The notes under the pieces: generated by a model
The model's database searches: none
Seen by the model: the letters and a program-made list of their open reading frames with translations, nothing else
What the model was told of the DNA's origin: nothing
Translations under genes and position numbers: made by a program
IMG/VR virus record: IMGVR_UViG_3300025144_000002
Span: 1 to 27,823 of that record
Length of the DNA stretch: 27,823 nt
Reading direction: 5' to 3' (one strand)
DNA from: a virus
Shown: piece by piece, positions 6,646 to 13,444 of the stretch
Layout: every line of letters starts with the position of its first letter
Numbering within the stretch: the first letter of the stretch is position 1

Positions 6646-6722
6646 TTTGTCTAGTCTGTCATTCGAAGAATCATAGGACTAGAGAAACTTGTGTTAAGTG
6701 TGGTCATAGACTGACTTGTTGA
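6642..6722 (+). CDS. Minimal zinc-knuckle peptide (26 aa), last gene of the plus miniprotein operon
   Basis: It starts in an ATGA overlap and holds CLVC and CVKCG 13 residues apart plus a terminal Cys, a complete four-Cys site in a 26-residue peptide. Very short, so it could be a chance frame, but the overlap and Cys spacing argue for a real gene. Confidence 0.45.
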   Translation: MICLVCHSKNHRTRETCVKCGHRLTC

Positions 6723-7077
6723 ATCGTTCTATTCTAGGCCTTGGTTATCACTTTTTGTTTAACCTTTCTTCTACCTGATTTTTTATATCGTTCTTTAGTT
6801 GTCCACCTTTTCACTTTGTACCGGTAGGTCTTGCCTTTTACGTGTTGCTCGATTATCTGTGTCCACATTCAGTTATCACCACATGACATGATTAAGAGGG
6901 AAGGGGCTTTACACGCGCGGGGCAAATCAAATCACCAAGTTTGGTAGAAGAATTTGAGTTAACCTAGCTTCAAGATTCTCCTTTTGTGCTCAGGTGTCTA
7001 TCCGGCTCTCGATTGTTAGGCATTATGCGACCTTTCGAAGGCCGTTACCACTCTTAACCGTCTAGGGAAAATTCGGT
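6723..7077. other. Convergent intergenic region without a recognised gene
   Basis: It lies between the ends of the plus miniprotein operon and the minus portal operon. It has plus-strand T-rich stretches at about 6750-6758 and 6779-6786 that may terminate the plus transcript. There is a short palindrome ACCAA-GT-TTGGT near 6936-6947 and a CCTT-TCG-AAGG hairpin near 7030-7040. No tRNA, no frame above about 20 residues worth calling and no operator element were seen. Confidence 0.6.
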
Positions 7078-7311
7078 TCACTTGTAGAAGCACTCTGAAC
7101 AGACTTTGCATCCGTTGAAACCCATTTCGATCCAAGTTCTTTCTATTGCTGCGCCCGTGAAGTTTTCGAATCCCACTTTCGGTTTGCCGTCTCCAATTAT
7201 TCCATCTTCTTTTGGATTCCATGAACCGCCGCAAATATCGCATTGGTACTGATGAAACAAAACCCGTCGAATGAATTTCCAGATCCGTGATAGTATTCCG
7301 TTTCGAGTCAT
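7078..7311 (-). CDS. Zinc-binding miniprotein (77 aa), last gene of the portal operon
   Basis: An N-terminal basic helix (RIWKFIRRV) is followed by CDICGG and, about 43 residues later, CKVCSEC, forming a probable treble-clef or ribbon zinc site. The ATG overlaps the previous stop as ATGA. Confidence 0.65.
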   Translation of the reverse strand: MTRNGILSRIWKFIRRVLFHQYQCDICGGSWNPKEDGIIGDGKPKVGFENFTGAAIERTWIEMGFNGCKVCSECFYK

Positions 7312-7439
7312 GGTTCTTCAACTCTCCTGCTTTCTCTGTTGAAACACGTTCGGCACAATCTCCAATTTCCGAATGGTGTGAGATCTCTTGTGAGACACTC
7401 GCATGAGGAACAGCGTCCTTTGGGAAGTTTCTTTTTCAT
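7308..7439 (-). CDS. Zinc-knuckle miniprotein (43 aa)
   Basis: ATGA overlaps at both ends. It contains CSSCEC and CRTC about 16 residues apart in a strongly basic peptide. The Cys spacing fits one zinc ion and the charge suggests nucleic-acid binding. Confidence 0.6.
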   Translation of the reverse strand: MKKKLPKGRCSSCECLTRDLTPFGNWRLCRTCFNRESRRVEEP

Positions 7440-7603
7440 TCTTTTAACAACTCCGCGCATTCATGCATGATTCGTGATATGTCGTCTGCTCGTAGTCGTG
7501 TTAGGGTTCGTATGATTTTGTCTGCGATTCGTTTGGATTCGGTGTCTCCATAACCTTTCCAGACTTTCCCCGAACTACCCCTTTCTTCCACATGAAAGGC
7601 CAT
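7436..7603 (-). CDS. Hypothetical helical miniprotein (55 aa)
   Basis: GGTGA, which includes the upstream stop codon, precedes the ATG. The product has a long amphipathic helix (residues about 22-54, KRIADKIIRTLTRL). A longer frame to 7753 overlaps the membrane gene upstream and is not favoured. Confidence 0.6.
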   Translation of the reverse strand: MAFHVEERGSSGKVWKGYGDTESKRIADKIIRTLTRLRADDISRIMHECAELLKE

Positions 7604-7611
7604 TTTCTTTG

Positions 7612-7815
7612 TCACCGTAACAGATAGACAAGAATTAAACTCCCCCACGTTAACAAGACAAGACCGAAGAAAAGGAAGACCGAGTCTTGGGCGTCCGAGA
7701 TCCACTGGACTAAATCGTGGTATATATCCCGTATCGCCCAATAAAATACCCAACCTATTCCGACAACGATAAAAGAGATGATAAGGAGGAGGATGGAACG
7801 CGCCCAGAGGCTCAT
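7612..7815 (-). CDS. Two-helix membrane protein (67 aa)
   Basis: ATG in an ATGA overlap with a GGAAG ribosome site. There are two hydrophobic helices (about residues 7-27, ILLLIISFIVVGIGWVFYWA, and 45-66, VFLFFGLVLLTWGSLILVYL) joined by an acidic loop. Holin-sized, but a holin role is only a possibility. Confidence 0.6.
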   Translation of the reverse strand: MSLWARSILLLIISFIVVGIGWVFYWAIRDIYHDLVQWISDAQDSVFLFFGLVLLTWGSLILVYLLR

Positions 7816-7991
7816 TTCTTTTCTTCCTTCTTCAATTTCTTTCGGCAGGTTCCGCAATTGTCTGGGCTGTTGTCTTTTCCTTGTTCCAATTCTCCGAAAT
7901 ACATCCATCTTCCGCAGAGGGATCGTCCGTTTCTGAAGTAGTGGGCGACTCTCGACGCGAGGGGCCATCCCCAACCTTCTTTGTTGTTCAA
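7812..7991 (-). CDS. Basic Cys-containing miniprotein (59 aa)
   Basis: The TTG start overlaps the previous stop as TTGA, with GGTGAG 5 bp upstream. One Cys at about residue 26 and CGTC near residue 46 could bind metal. The end is Lys/Glu-rich, and the stop overlaps the next ATG. Confidence 0.55.
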   Translation of the reverse strand: MNNKEGWGWPLASRVAHYFRNGRSLCGRWMYFGELEQGKDNSPDNCGTCRKKLKKEEKK

Positions 7992-8212
7992 TATCTCACC
8001 ACGCAGGTGGAATGAATGTAGACTGTTGTGCTGTCCTGTTTGTAGTATTCCTGTCCGTCTTCGATTGGTTTGTCACAAATGAAACATAGGACTTGAAGGC
8101 GTTGGAGGCATTTGAGGGCGTATTTGTTTTTGCGGCCAACTCGTTTGTTTTTCATGTGTCCGAGGATGCATTGTCTTCGCCAATGGGTCATTGTTTTCAT
8201 CTTGGAACTCAA
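7988..8212 (-). CDS. Zinc-finger-like basic miniprotein (74 aa)
   Basis: TTG start in a TTGA overlap (the ATG five codons in is an alternative). The N-terminal half is highly basic. The C-terminal half has CFIC and, 25 residues on, HSTC, a CxxC...HxxC arrangement as in LIM-like or treble-clef fingers. Probable DNA or RNA binder by inference. Confidence 0.6.
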   Translation of the reverse strand: MSSKMKTMTHWRRQCILGHMKNKRVGRKNKYALKCLQRLQVLCFICDKPIEDGQEYYKQDSTTVYIHSTCVVRY

Positions 8213-9057
8213 ACCAAATCAATCCCTACGAGTTTCTTTCGAGTTGTGACTCGTCTTCCAAATTTTTTCGCCATGATCTCTTCAGGTGTAGCCGTTGTGA
8301 ACCAACAGGCATAGTGGAGGAAGAAGGCGATTGCACATGCTTCGACGGATGCGGTTATGTCGAACTCGGAGTCTTCAGGTGTGTTGTAGAACATGAGGGA
8401 CTGTCCATGTTTCTGAACGTCTTCGTTTTCTCCGACTTCCCATTTTAGAGCGCAGATGAGGACGATGAGAAAGATTGCGATCCATTTAGTTTTGATTCTG
8501 TATCCGGTGTCAAAGACCATGAGGGGTAGAGCGATAAGGAGGTTGGCGCATTTATGAGCGACGTATGAGTAGGCGTTGTTTGGGATTCTGATCGTTTTCC
8601 CTTCGACGATAATATCCATCGTATACCAATTCAGATTTGCTCCGACACCGATTATTGCGAGACAGAAAACCATGATCGGGATGGTGGCAAATAAGAACGG
8701 CGCAGGCGCATTGATTGGTTTTCTTCCGCCGAGCACGTTCTTCCAAGATCGCTTGAAAAAGGGGCCGCCTTGCGCGAAATAGAGGACAACCGCAATCGTG
8801 GTGACGAACGGAACTAGAGCAGGTTGAATTCCCCAGTTGAGAGGGATCAAGGATTCTGGGTGCTCTGAGAGGTAAGACCAAAACTCATCGTAATGCTTGA
8901 GGGCGGGTTGTCCATAAAAATTTGTAGGAGAAAGAGTTAGCCGCCATGCAATGAAATAACAGGCGGCGATTAGGATCAAAAGGAGGAGGGTGATTCGCCT
9001 AGCCCACTTCAACGATTTGGTGATTCGTTGAAGGAACCAAAGCGTCCTGCGGATCAT
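8209..9057 (-). CDS. Multi-pass membrane protein (282 aa)
   Basis: About six hydrophobic segments are visible (near residues 22-42, 80-97, 120-140, 165-187, 192-210 and 238-255), with a soluble loop after the first. No transporter or enzyme motif recognised. It sits in the portal operon after a 120-residue gene and ends in a TTGA overlap with a zinc-finger gene. Candidates include a membrane partner of the subtilase or a superinfection/exit factor; none can be shown here. Confidence 0.7.
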   Translation of the reverse strand: MIRRTLWFLQRITKSLKWARRITLLLLILIAACYFIAWRLTLSPTNFYGQPALKHYDEFWSYLSEHPESLIPLNWGIQPALVPFVTTIAVVLYFAQGGPFFKRSWKNVLGGRKPINAPAPFLFATIPIMVFCLAIIGVGANLNWYTMDIIVEGKTIRIPNNAYSYVAHKCANLLIALPLMVFDTGYRIKTKWIAIFLIVLICALKWEVGENEDVQKHGQSLMFYNTPEDSEFDITASVEACAIAFFLHYACWFTTATPEEIMAKKFGRRVTTRKKLVGIDLV

Positions 9058-9060
9058 TTC

Positions 9061-9423
9061 TCAGACGCTTCGTTCTGGACTTGGTTTTCCACATATTGGA
9101 TATTCAATCATCCAAAGCATGGGAACGTTTTTTGCTACCATTACTTCGATCATAAGAAGATCTATACGAGCGAGTGCTATGGCGACTGATCGAAGATCGT
9201 CGAACATTCTGAGTAGTTCTGTTTCGGTGAGGATGGAGAAGCAGCGGCCGGATAGACTTCTCCACGATTCGGCTCTTCTTCCTATGTAATCAAGTGTTTC
9301 CGTAATCGAAGCGTAAGTTTCAAGGTCGGTTTTTGGTTTCAGTGTTTCATACAATGCTATTTGGTCTGTGACGGCTTTTTTGTATTGAGTGATTTGTTCT
9401 TGTAGTTGTTTCTCGGAGATCAT
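9061..9423 (-). CDS. Hypothetical helical protein (120 aa)
   Basis: ATG at 9423 chosen; an upstream extension would overlap the tiny membrane gene. The product is almost wholly helical, with coiled-coil-like heptads in the N-terminal half (QLQEQITQYKKAV). No Cys cluster or signal. It lies between a 31-residue membrane peptide and the six-helix membrane protein. Confidence 0.65.
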   Translation of the reverse strand: MISEKQLQEQITQYKKAVTDQIALYETLKPKTDLETYASITETLDYIGRRAESWRSLSGRCFSILTETELLRMFDDLRSVAIALARIDLLMIEVMVAKNVPMLWMIEYPICGKPSPERSV

Positions 9424-9431
9424 TGTTACTG

Positions 9432-9527
9432 TCAGCCCGGTTTGAGAACTATCCAAGAGGCTACTGTCAGTGAAACGGCGGCTGCAACGAGAATTATTGT
9501 TGCGATTGCGATATCTTCTTTGTTCAA
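9432..9527 (-). CDS. Tiny single-helix membrane peptide (31 aa)
   Basis: The TTG overlaps the subtilase TGA as TTGA. After LNKEDI there is one continuous hydrophobic helix (AIATIILVAAAVSLTVASWI). This fills the gap between two real genes and repeats the overlap style of the operon. Confidence 0.5.
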   Translation of the reverse strand: MNKEDIAIATIILVAAAVSLTVASWIVLKPG

Positions 9528-11212
9528 GTTAGGTCAACTTTGACGATTTCGATTCGGTTTCCAGCGAATGCCTTGCCATCGACTGTGATTTTGTAGGTTG
9601 TTTCTGGCTCTAAGGCAAAGCTGGCTTCGCCATCTTCATTTGGCGCTAGTGTTATGTCTACTTCTTTGGTTATGTGTTTAGGGGCTTCAGCTTTGACGTG
9701 ATGTGGTCCGGGTTCTAAGTCGTAGAATCGGTAGAATCCTTGGGGGTCGGTTGCTTTTGACGTTCCATCGACCGTGATGGTTCCTTGTATTGGTTTCATT
9801 GTTGGCTTGTCGTAGATCATGCCGTGGAGTCGAGCCTTCGGCTCGGGTTTCTCGCCATAGTGAATTGCCTTATGAGGTTGGACTAACCCCATGCCTTCGA
9901 GATGCGCACCTTCCGGTATTCCATATTGTTCCTTTCCTGCTGGAAACTCTTCCCAATTACCGAGTGGTTTCGCGGTTTTCATTAGGGCTTCCCTTACTTG
10001 GGTGTTGGTCCAAGTGTAGTGAACCTCCCACACTTGGCCGCAAACACTGACAACTTCCGGCGTGGCCATGCTCGTTCCGCTGTATTTGACATATCCATGT
10101 GTTCCTCCCATGTCGGGGATTTTGCAACTCGTGATGTTCCAACCATATCCGACGACGTGAGGGCGCATAACGCCTCGTTCGTCTTTGTGTCTCGGTCCGA
10201 GACTTGAGAAATAGCAGATTGCGTTGAAGTCTTCGCTGTTTGGATCTCCAACCACTGCTCCGACCGCCATGCATCCATCGCAACGAGCGGGACAGCTACA
10301 CGTCGCGTTTGCTTTCTCATAGCCGTCCAACGGTGGATATTGATGACCGGAGTTACCCATCGCTATGATGTTCATGTGTCCGCGAGCCCAGACTTTGTTG
10401 CCCATACTGCATAGCATACAGTCCCCATGACAGAAGTCTTGGTAGCCGCCTAGGCTGATGTTGAATATTCCTACTCTATGTCCATTGAAGGACGGGGCCT
10501 TTGGATCGACCGGCAAACCCTCTATGAATTCAACGCCTCTCTGCCATCCTTCAATGATTGTGAATGCGGTTCCGGTTCCGACTCTGGTTAGAACTTTGCA
10601 GAAGGCCATGGGCGCTTTGGGGCAGCCGCCCACATATTTGCCGTCGGAGGCTCGGCCATCTCCTGCAAATATTCCTGCGACATGTGTTATGTGTCCGTGG
10701 AGGTCTTTGGTGGTTCCTTCGCCAACAATGTCGAACTCAGCGAGGATTCTGTCTTTCAAATCCTTATGTTCGGGAGCGCCTGTGTCTAATCCGACCATTG
10801 GTATATGTTCGCCCTTCCATCCTTCTGCCCAGACTTTCGGCATGTCGATCAAAGGCATTGATACGTCGAGAAACGCGTGAACTTCGAAATCTACATTTGC
10901 GTCGTAAATCAATCCCTTTTGAAGACATAAGTCAATGACCTTCAGGATCATCTCTGACAACAATCCGTTGAACTTCGGTAAGGAGAGTTGTATGATGTTT
11001 CCTAACTTGCCTACGGAAGTTCTTCCTTCTGTGGTGAACGGTAGAATTTCTCTGATGAACTTCAGTAGTTGTGGGATAAAAGTTGCGGTGGGAATTTCAA
11101 CAATGAGAGTTATGGGTTCCAAGGGGACAGCGGCGAGTCCAAGGGCTTTTGCTTTTTCCTGTCGATTGATGAGTTCCTGTTCCAGTTGTTTTCTGAGAAT
11201 TTCCAAACCCAT
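9524..11212 (-). CDS. Subtilisin-like serine protease with C-terminal beta-sandwich domain
   Basis: Peptidase family S8. The full triad is present: D143 in VGLDTGAPEHKDL, H174 in HGHITHVAG, S381 in SGTSMATPE, with oxyanion Asn N287 in AMGNSG. The usual GHGTH is GHITH here. About 110 N-terminal residues could be a propeptide; no signal peptide is visible. Two Cys-rich segments (C261-C268 and C305-C314) are unusual and could be disulfides or metal ligands. Residues about 452-550 resemble the carboxypeptidase-regulatory/PEGA type of beta-sandwich, repeatedly seen on secreted or surface enzymes. AAGGTGA precedes the ATG. It lies two genes after the portal, so roles in head maturation, entry through a protein S-layer or exit are plausible; none is proven. 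Confidence 0.9.
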   Translation of the reverse strand: MGLEILRKQLEQELINRQEKAKALGLAAVPLEPITLIVEIPTATFIPQLLKFIREILPFTTEGRTSVGKLGNIIQLSLPKFNGLLSEMILKVIDLCLQKGLIYDANVDFEVHAFLDVSMPLIDMPKVWAEGWKGEHIPMVGLDTGAPEHKDLKDRILAEFDIVGEGTTKDLHGHITHVAGIFAGDGRASDGKYVGGCPKAPMAFCKVLTRVGTGTAFTIIEGWQRGVEFIEGLPVDPKAPSFNGHRVGIFNISLGGYQDFCHGDCMLCSMGNKVWARGHMNIIAMGNSGHQYPPLDGYEKANATCSCPARCDGCMAVGAVVGDPNSEDFNAICYFSSLGPRHKDERGVMRPHVVGYGWNITSCKIPDMGGTHGYVKYSGTSMATPEVVSVCGQVWEVHYTWTNTQVREALMKTAKPLGNWEEFPAGKEQYGIPEGAHLEGMGLVQPHKAIHYGEKPEPKARLHGMIYDKPTMKPIQGTITVDGTSKATDPQGFYRFYDLEPGPHHVKAEAPKHITKEVDITLAPNEDGEASFALEPETTYKITVDGKAFAGNRIEIVKVDLT

Positions 11213-11216
11213 TTTT

Positions 11217-11519
11217 TCACCTTCTGAAAACGGTTTCTATAAATTTCTCGACAATCACAATACTACCGAGTCCTGCGAACCAAGCGACCATTGGGTTATT
11301 GACTACGGGGAAGCCCGGAAACGTTGTTAGAATCACAGAAGATAGGCCGTAAGGTGTGAGCAACCCAAAGATTGCTCCGAGGATTACATTAAGCAGAAAT
11401 CCTAGATGAACAACGTTTTTCTGCCAGTATGGAAGCGCCACGTTGCCCTTTGAGTAGAAGATATGCCATGCGAAGCCTCCTAGTGCTCCCCAAATCATTA
11501 GGATTAGAATCTCATTCAA
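11217..11519 (-). CDS. Small membrane protein (100 aa) between portal and protease
   Basis: The TTG at 11519 overlaps the end of the portal gene by 8 bp and has GGAGA upstream; a longer frame would lie fully inside the portal gene. Three hydrophobic segments (about residues 3-20, 35-62, 74-93). Function unknown. Confidence 0.6.
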   Translation of the reverse strand: MNEILILMIWGALGGFAWHIFYSKGNVALPYWQKNVVHLGFLLNVILGAIFGLLTPYGLSSVILTTFPGFPVVNNPMVAWFAGLGSIVIVEKFIETVFRR

Positions 11520-12816
11520 TTTTGATCTTCTCCTTTTCTTGTTCTGTTGGAGCCGGTTGCGGTAGGGACTTTGGTGTTTCTGGAAGGGCTTCCTCCAGTT
11601 CAATTCCAGTGAGTTTGGCGAGGTTGTTCCGAAACTCTTCGAGGGTTATGCCGGGCGCGTATGGTGCTTTTTCTGGGCCGATTGGCTGTTGTGGGAAAAG
11701 TGCGTCCAGAAGATCTCTGATCCTTATGTCAAGTTTGTCTCGTGGTTTCCATGTTAGACGGGCTTCTACTTCCTTTGGGTCGTATTTCATTTGTTGTAGG
11801 ATGGGCCAGAAGATCTCGCGTTCTGTTTGTCGCTTGATTTGTCGTTGGAGGGCGGAGACTTTGCGATCTCCAAGGAGAAGGGCGATTCTTGCGGATGCCT
11901 CCGTGAAGCCGGGGCTTGTGAAAAGTCTACCCACTGGATTTTGGCATCCTTCAAAGAAGCGATTTTCAATGTAGTCTAGGAGCGGTTCGAAACCCCGTGA
12001 GACATTTAGCGGAACAGGCGTCGTTTCAACGGGAACTTCGGTTACAGCATCTTCAAGTCCGGTAAGTGCTTCCTGATGAGTTTTCGCCCAGTCTTTCGGG
12101 AATTTCTCGCCCGCCTTTGGACTGTAGAGGACTTTGAAGTGCGCCCACCGTTTCACGGCGTAAGGTAATTCGTTTTCTATTAGGGCCTTCATTTGGAGAA
12201 AGGGAGGAACCGTTATAGTTTCTTCTTTTCCGTCTTCGTAACGCAGCGTGAATTTCCGTGTTTCAATGAGAGGGCGAATAAGGCCGATTCCAAATCCGCC
12301 TTCTTCAGAACTGTCCATCCCCCAACGCCAGTGAACGACACCGGCGGGGTCGATCATTCTGTCTGCTTCTCCGGGGATCTGTTGAATGTAAAACCTTGGT
12401 TCTGCCGTCTTCTTGTCTCTGTAGATTCCTCTGATCGTGGTGAGGGGAATAATGTTGAGCATTTCAGTTTCGTTAGGTGTTCGTTTCCATGTGAAGCTCG
12501 ACCCGGCGTAAATCATTTGTAGAACGGATTCTTGATGAATACCGTCGAGGTTTACGTCTTCACAGAAACCTTCCAAGTTGTGTTTTGCTTCTGAATTCTT
12601 GGCGCGTAAGTAGAAACCCTGTCCGACAAGGGCATCTCGAAGATATTCGGCATGATAGCGAACAGTTGGGTCTTTGAGAAACCAATTTCGTGAGGTTTCA
12701 AAAGATACAGTGGGGAATTCGCCGACGAGCGTTTTTATTCCAGAAATAGCCGCAGGTTCTTCAGGGCGGTTTCTTAGGGCTTGCACAGCCCTTGAAATTC
12801 GAACTCGAAACGACAA
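11512..12816 (-). CDS. Phage portal protein (434 aa)
   Basis: The portal forms the dodecameric vertex ring through which DNA enters and leaves the head. Diagnostic stretches include LNIIPLTTIRGIYRD, then HWRWGMDSSEEGGFGIGLI (family pattern: H-x-R, then G-x-G-x-S/I-L at the stem), and a late helical clip/crown region followed by a Pro/Lys-rich tail. Length fits the family. The TTG start has no ribosome site but lies just after a TATA-like box (12858-12847) and operator site 4, which suggests a leaderless message. It is on the opposite strand to the capsid and tail genes and leads a 12-gene operon, which is unusual. Confidence 0.8.
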   Translation of the reverse strand: MSFRVRISRAVQALRNRPEEPAAISGIKTLVGEFPTVSFETSRNWFLKDPTVRYHAEYLRDALVGQGFYLRAKNSEAKHNLEGFCEDVNLDGIHQESVLQMIYAGSSFTWKRTPNETEMLNIIPLTTIRGIYRDKKTAEPRFYIQQIPGEADRMIDPAGVVHWRWGMDSSEEGGFGIGLIRPLIETRKFTLRYEDGKEETITVPPFLQMKALIENELPYAVKRWAHFKVLYSPKAGEKFPKDWAKTHQEALTGLEDAVTEVPVETTPVPLNVSRGFEPLLDYIENRFFEGCQNPVGRLFTSPGFTEASARIALLLGDRKVSALQRQIKRQTEREIFWPILQQMKYDPKEVEARLTWKPRDKLDIRIRDLLDALFPQQPIGPEKAPYAPGITLEEFRNNLAKLTGIELEEALPETPKSLPQPAPTEQEKEKIKIE

Positions 12817-12828
12817 GGCAATTCGAAA

Positions 12829-12844
12829 GTGACACGGGTGTTAC
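12829..12844 (-). promoter_or_regulatory. Operator-like element GTNAC-N6-GTNAC, site 4 (portal operon)
   Basis: GTGACACGGGTGTTAC on the plus strand (minus: GTAACACCCGTGTCAC). It lies 13 bp before the portal TTG and 2 bp after the TATA-like GTCTTTAAATTC (12858-12847, minus). A factor bound here would cover the transcription start. Confidence 0.65.
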
Positions 12845-13003
12845 AAGAATTTAAAGACTAAGTGCTGTTTTTGCGAATATACTCCAAAAGAACACTTTTA
12901 GTCTTGTCTCCGGGGTTCCAATTGGTTCTGTATGTTCTTAATAGGCGAAAAGGTCTTTTAATTGGACGGTCGCGCAAAGAAAAGGGGGATACGCAGGGTT
13001 GCG

Positions 13004-13177
13004 TTACGGCAATATTTTCATTCGGCGCAGAAATTCTCGTACAGCCTCATTGATGACTTGTGCATTTGTGAAGAGTCCCAAGTGCTCCGCTTCCTTTGTT
13101 TCTCGAAATTCCTTTACAGCATCAAGCAGACCCTTTGCAATTCGCACTACGTCACTATGTTCTTTCTTCTTTGGCAT
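13004..13177 (-). CDS. Ribbon-helix-helix transcription regulator (57 aa)
   Basis: AGGAGGGACAATC precedes the ATG at 13177. The layout is a basic N-terminal strand (KKKEHSDVVRI), a helix, then TNAQVINEAVREFLRR, the second helix of Arc/CopG-type proteins. Such dimers bind short palindromic half-sites, often as tandem pairs one turn apart, so this is a candidate binder of the GTNAC-N6-GTNAC element, one copy of which is in its own divergent promoter. Confidence 0.7.
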   Translation of the reverse strand: MPKKKEHSDVVRIAKGLLDAVKEFRETKEAEHLGLFTNAQVINEAVREFLRRMKILP

Positions 13178-13224
13178 GATTGTCCCTCCTTTTTCTGGTA
13201 ACATGGAAGATACCCATTGGCGAA

Positions 13225-13234
13225 GATATAAATA
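13225..13234. promoter_or_regulatory. Divergent TATA box of the regulatory hub
   Basis: GATATAAATA on the plus strand reads TATTTATATC on the minus strand, a good archaeal TATA box in both directions. It could serve the minus ribbon-helix-helix gene (start 13177) and the plus one (start 13273). Confidence 0.55.
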
Positions 13235-13244
13235 CTTCCCCTAT

Positions 13245-13260
13245 GTAACCTCAATGTAAC
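13245..13260. promoter_or_regulatory. Operator-like element GTNAC-N6-GTNAC, site 5 (regulatory hub)
   Basis: GTAACCTCAATGTAAC. It lies between the divergent TATA box and the plus ribbon-helix-helix start, and just upstream of the TATA box for the minus gene. One factor could therefore repress the plus gene and influence the minus one. Confidence 0.65.
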
Positions 13261-13272
13261 GGTGCAGATGAC

Positions 13273-13434
13273 TTGAGAACCGAAGTGACTAAGATTGACC
13301 CATCTCTTATTCCCTCAATTGATAAGGCCATCAGAGAAGTGAAAGATTCATTTGGTGTTTCTCTTTATGACAGTCGGACGGATGTTGTGAATGCTGCGGT
13401 AAGAGAGTTCCTTTTGAAGCACCACCATCCGTAG
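13273..13434 (+). CDS. Ribbon-helix-helix-like protein (53 aa)
   Basis: Divergent from the minus ribbon-helix-helix gene and similar in layout: a short polar N terminus with VTKIDPSLIPSIDKAI, a loop, then SRTDVVNAAVREFLLK, matching the second helix. TTG at 13273 is chosen (weak GGTG upstream); GTG at 13285 is an alternative. The stop is 10 bp before the winged-helix gene. Confidence 0.6.
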   Translation: MRTEVTKIDPSLIPSIDKAIREVKDSFGVSLYDSRTDVVNAAVREFLLKHHHP

Positions 13435-13444
13435 GTGGTTGTGG

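Noticed and set aside
7020-7060. Possible tRNA-like or RNA structure in the convergent gap
   Set aside because: Only a 4-bp stem (CCTT-TCG-AAGG) is present; no cloverleaf can be drawn on either strand.
7016-7321. Minus-strand frame of 101 residues
   Set aside because: It is out of frame over the zinc gene at 7078-7311, which has conserved-style Cys pairs and an ATGA overlap.
9790-10880. Several plus and minus frames of 70 to 140 residues
   Set aside because: They lie entirely inside the subtilase gene in other frames and show no domain or ribosome site.
11429-11974. Plus-strand frame of 181 residues
   Set aside because: Antisense to the portal gene; rich in Ser and Arg as expected of a shadow frame.
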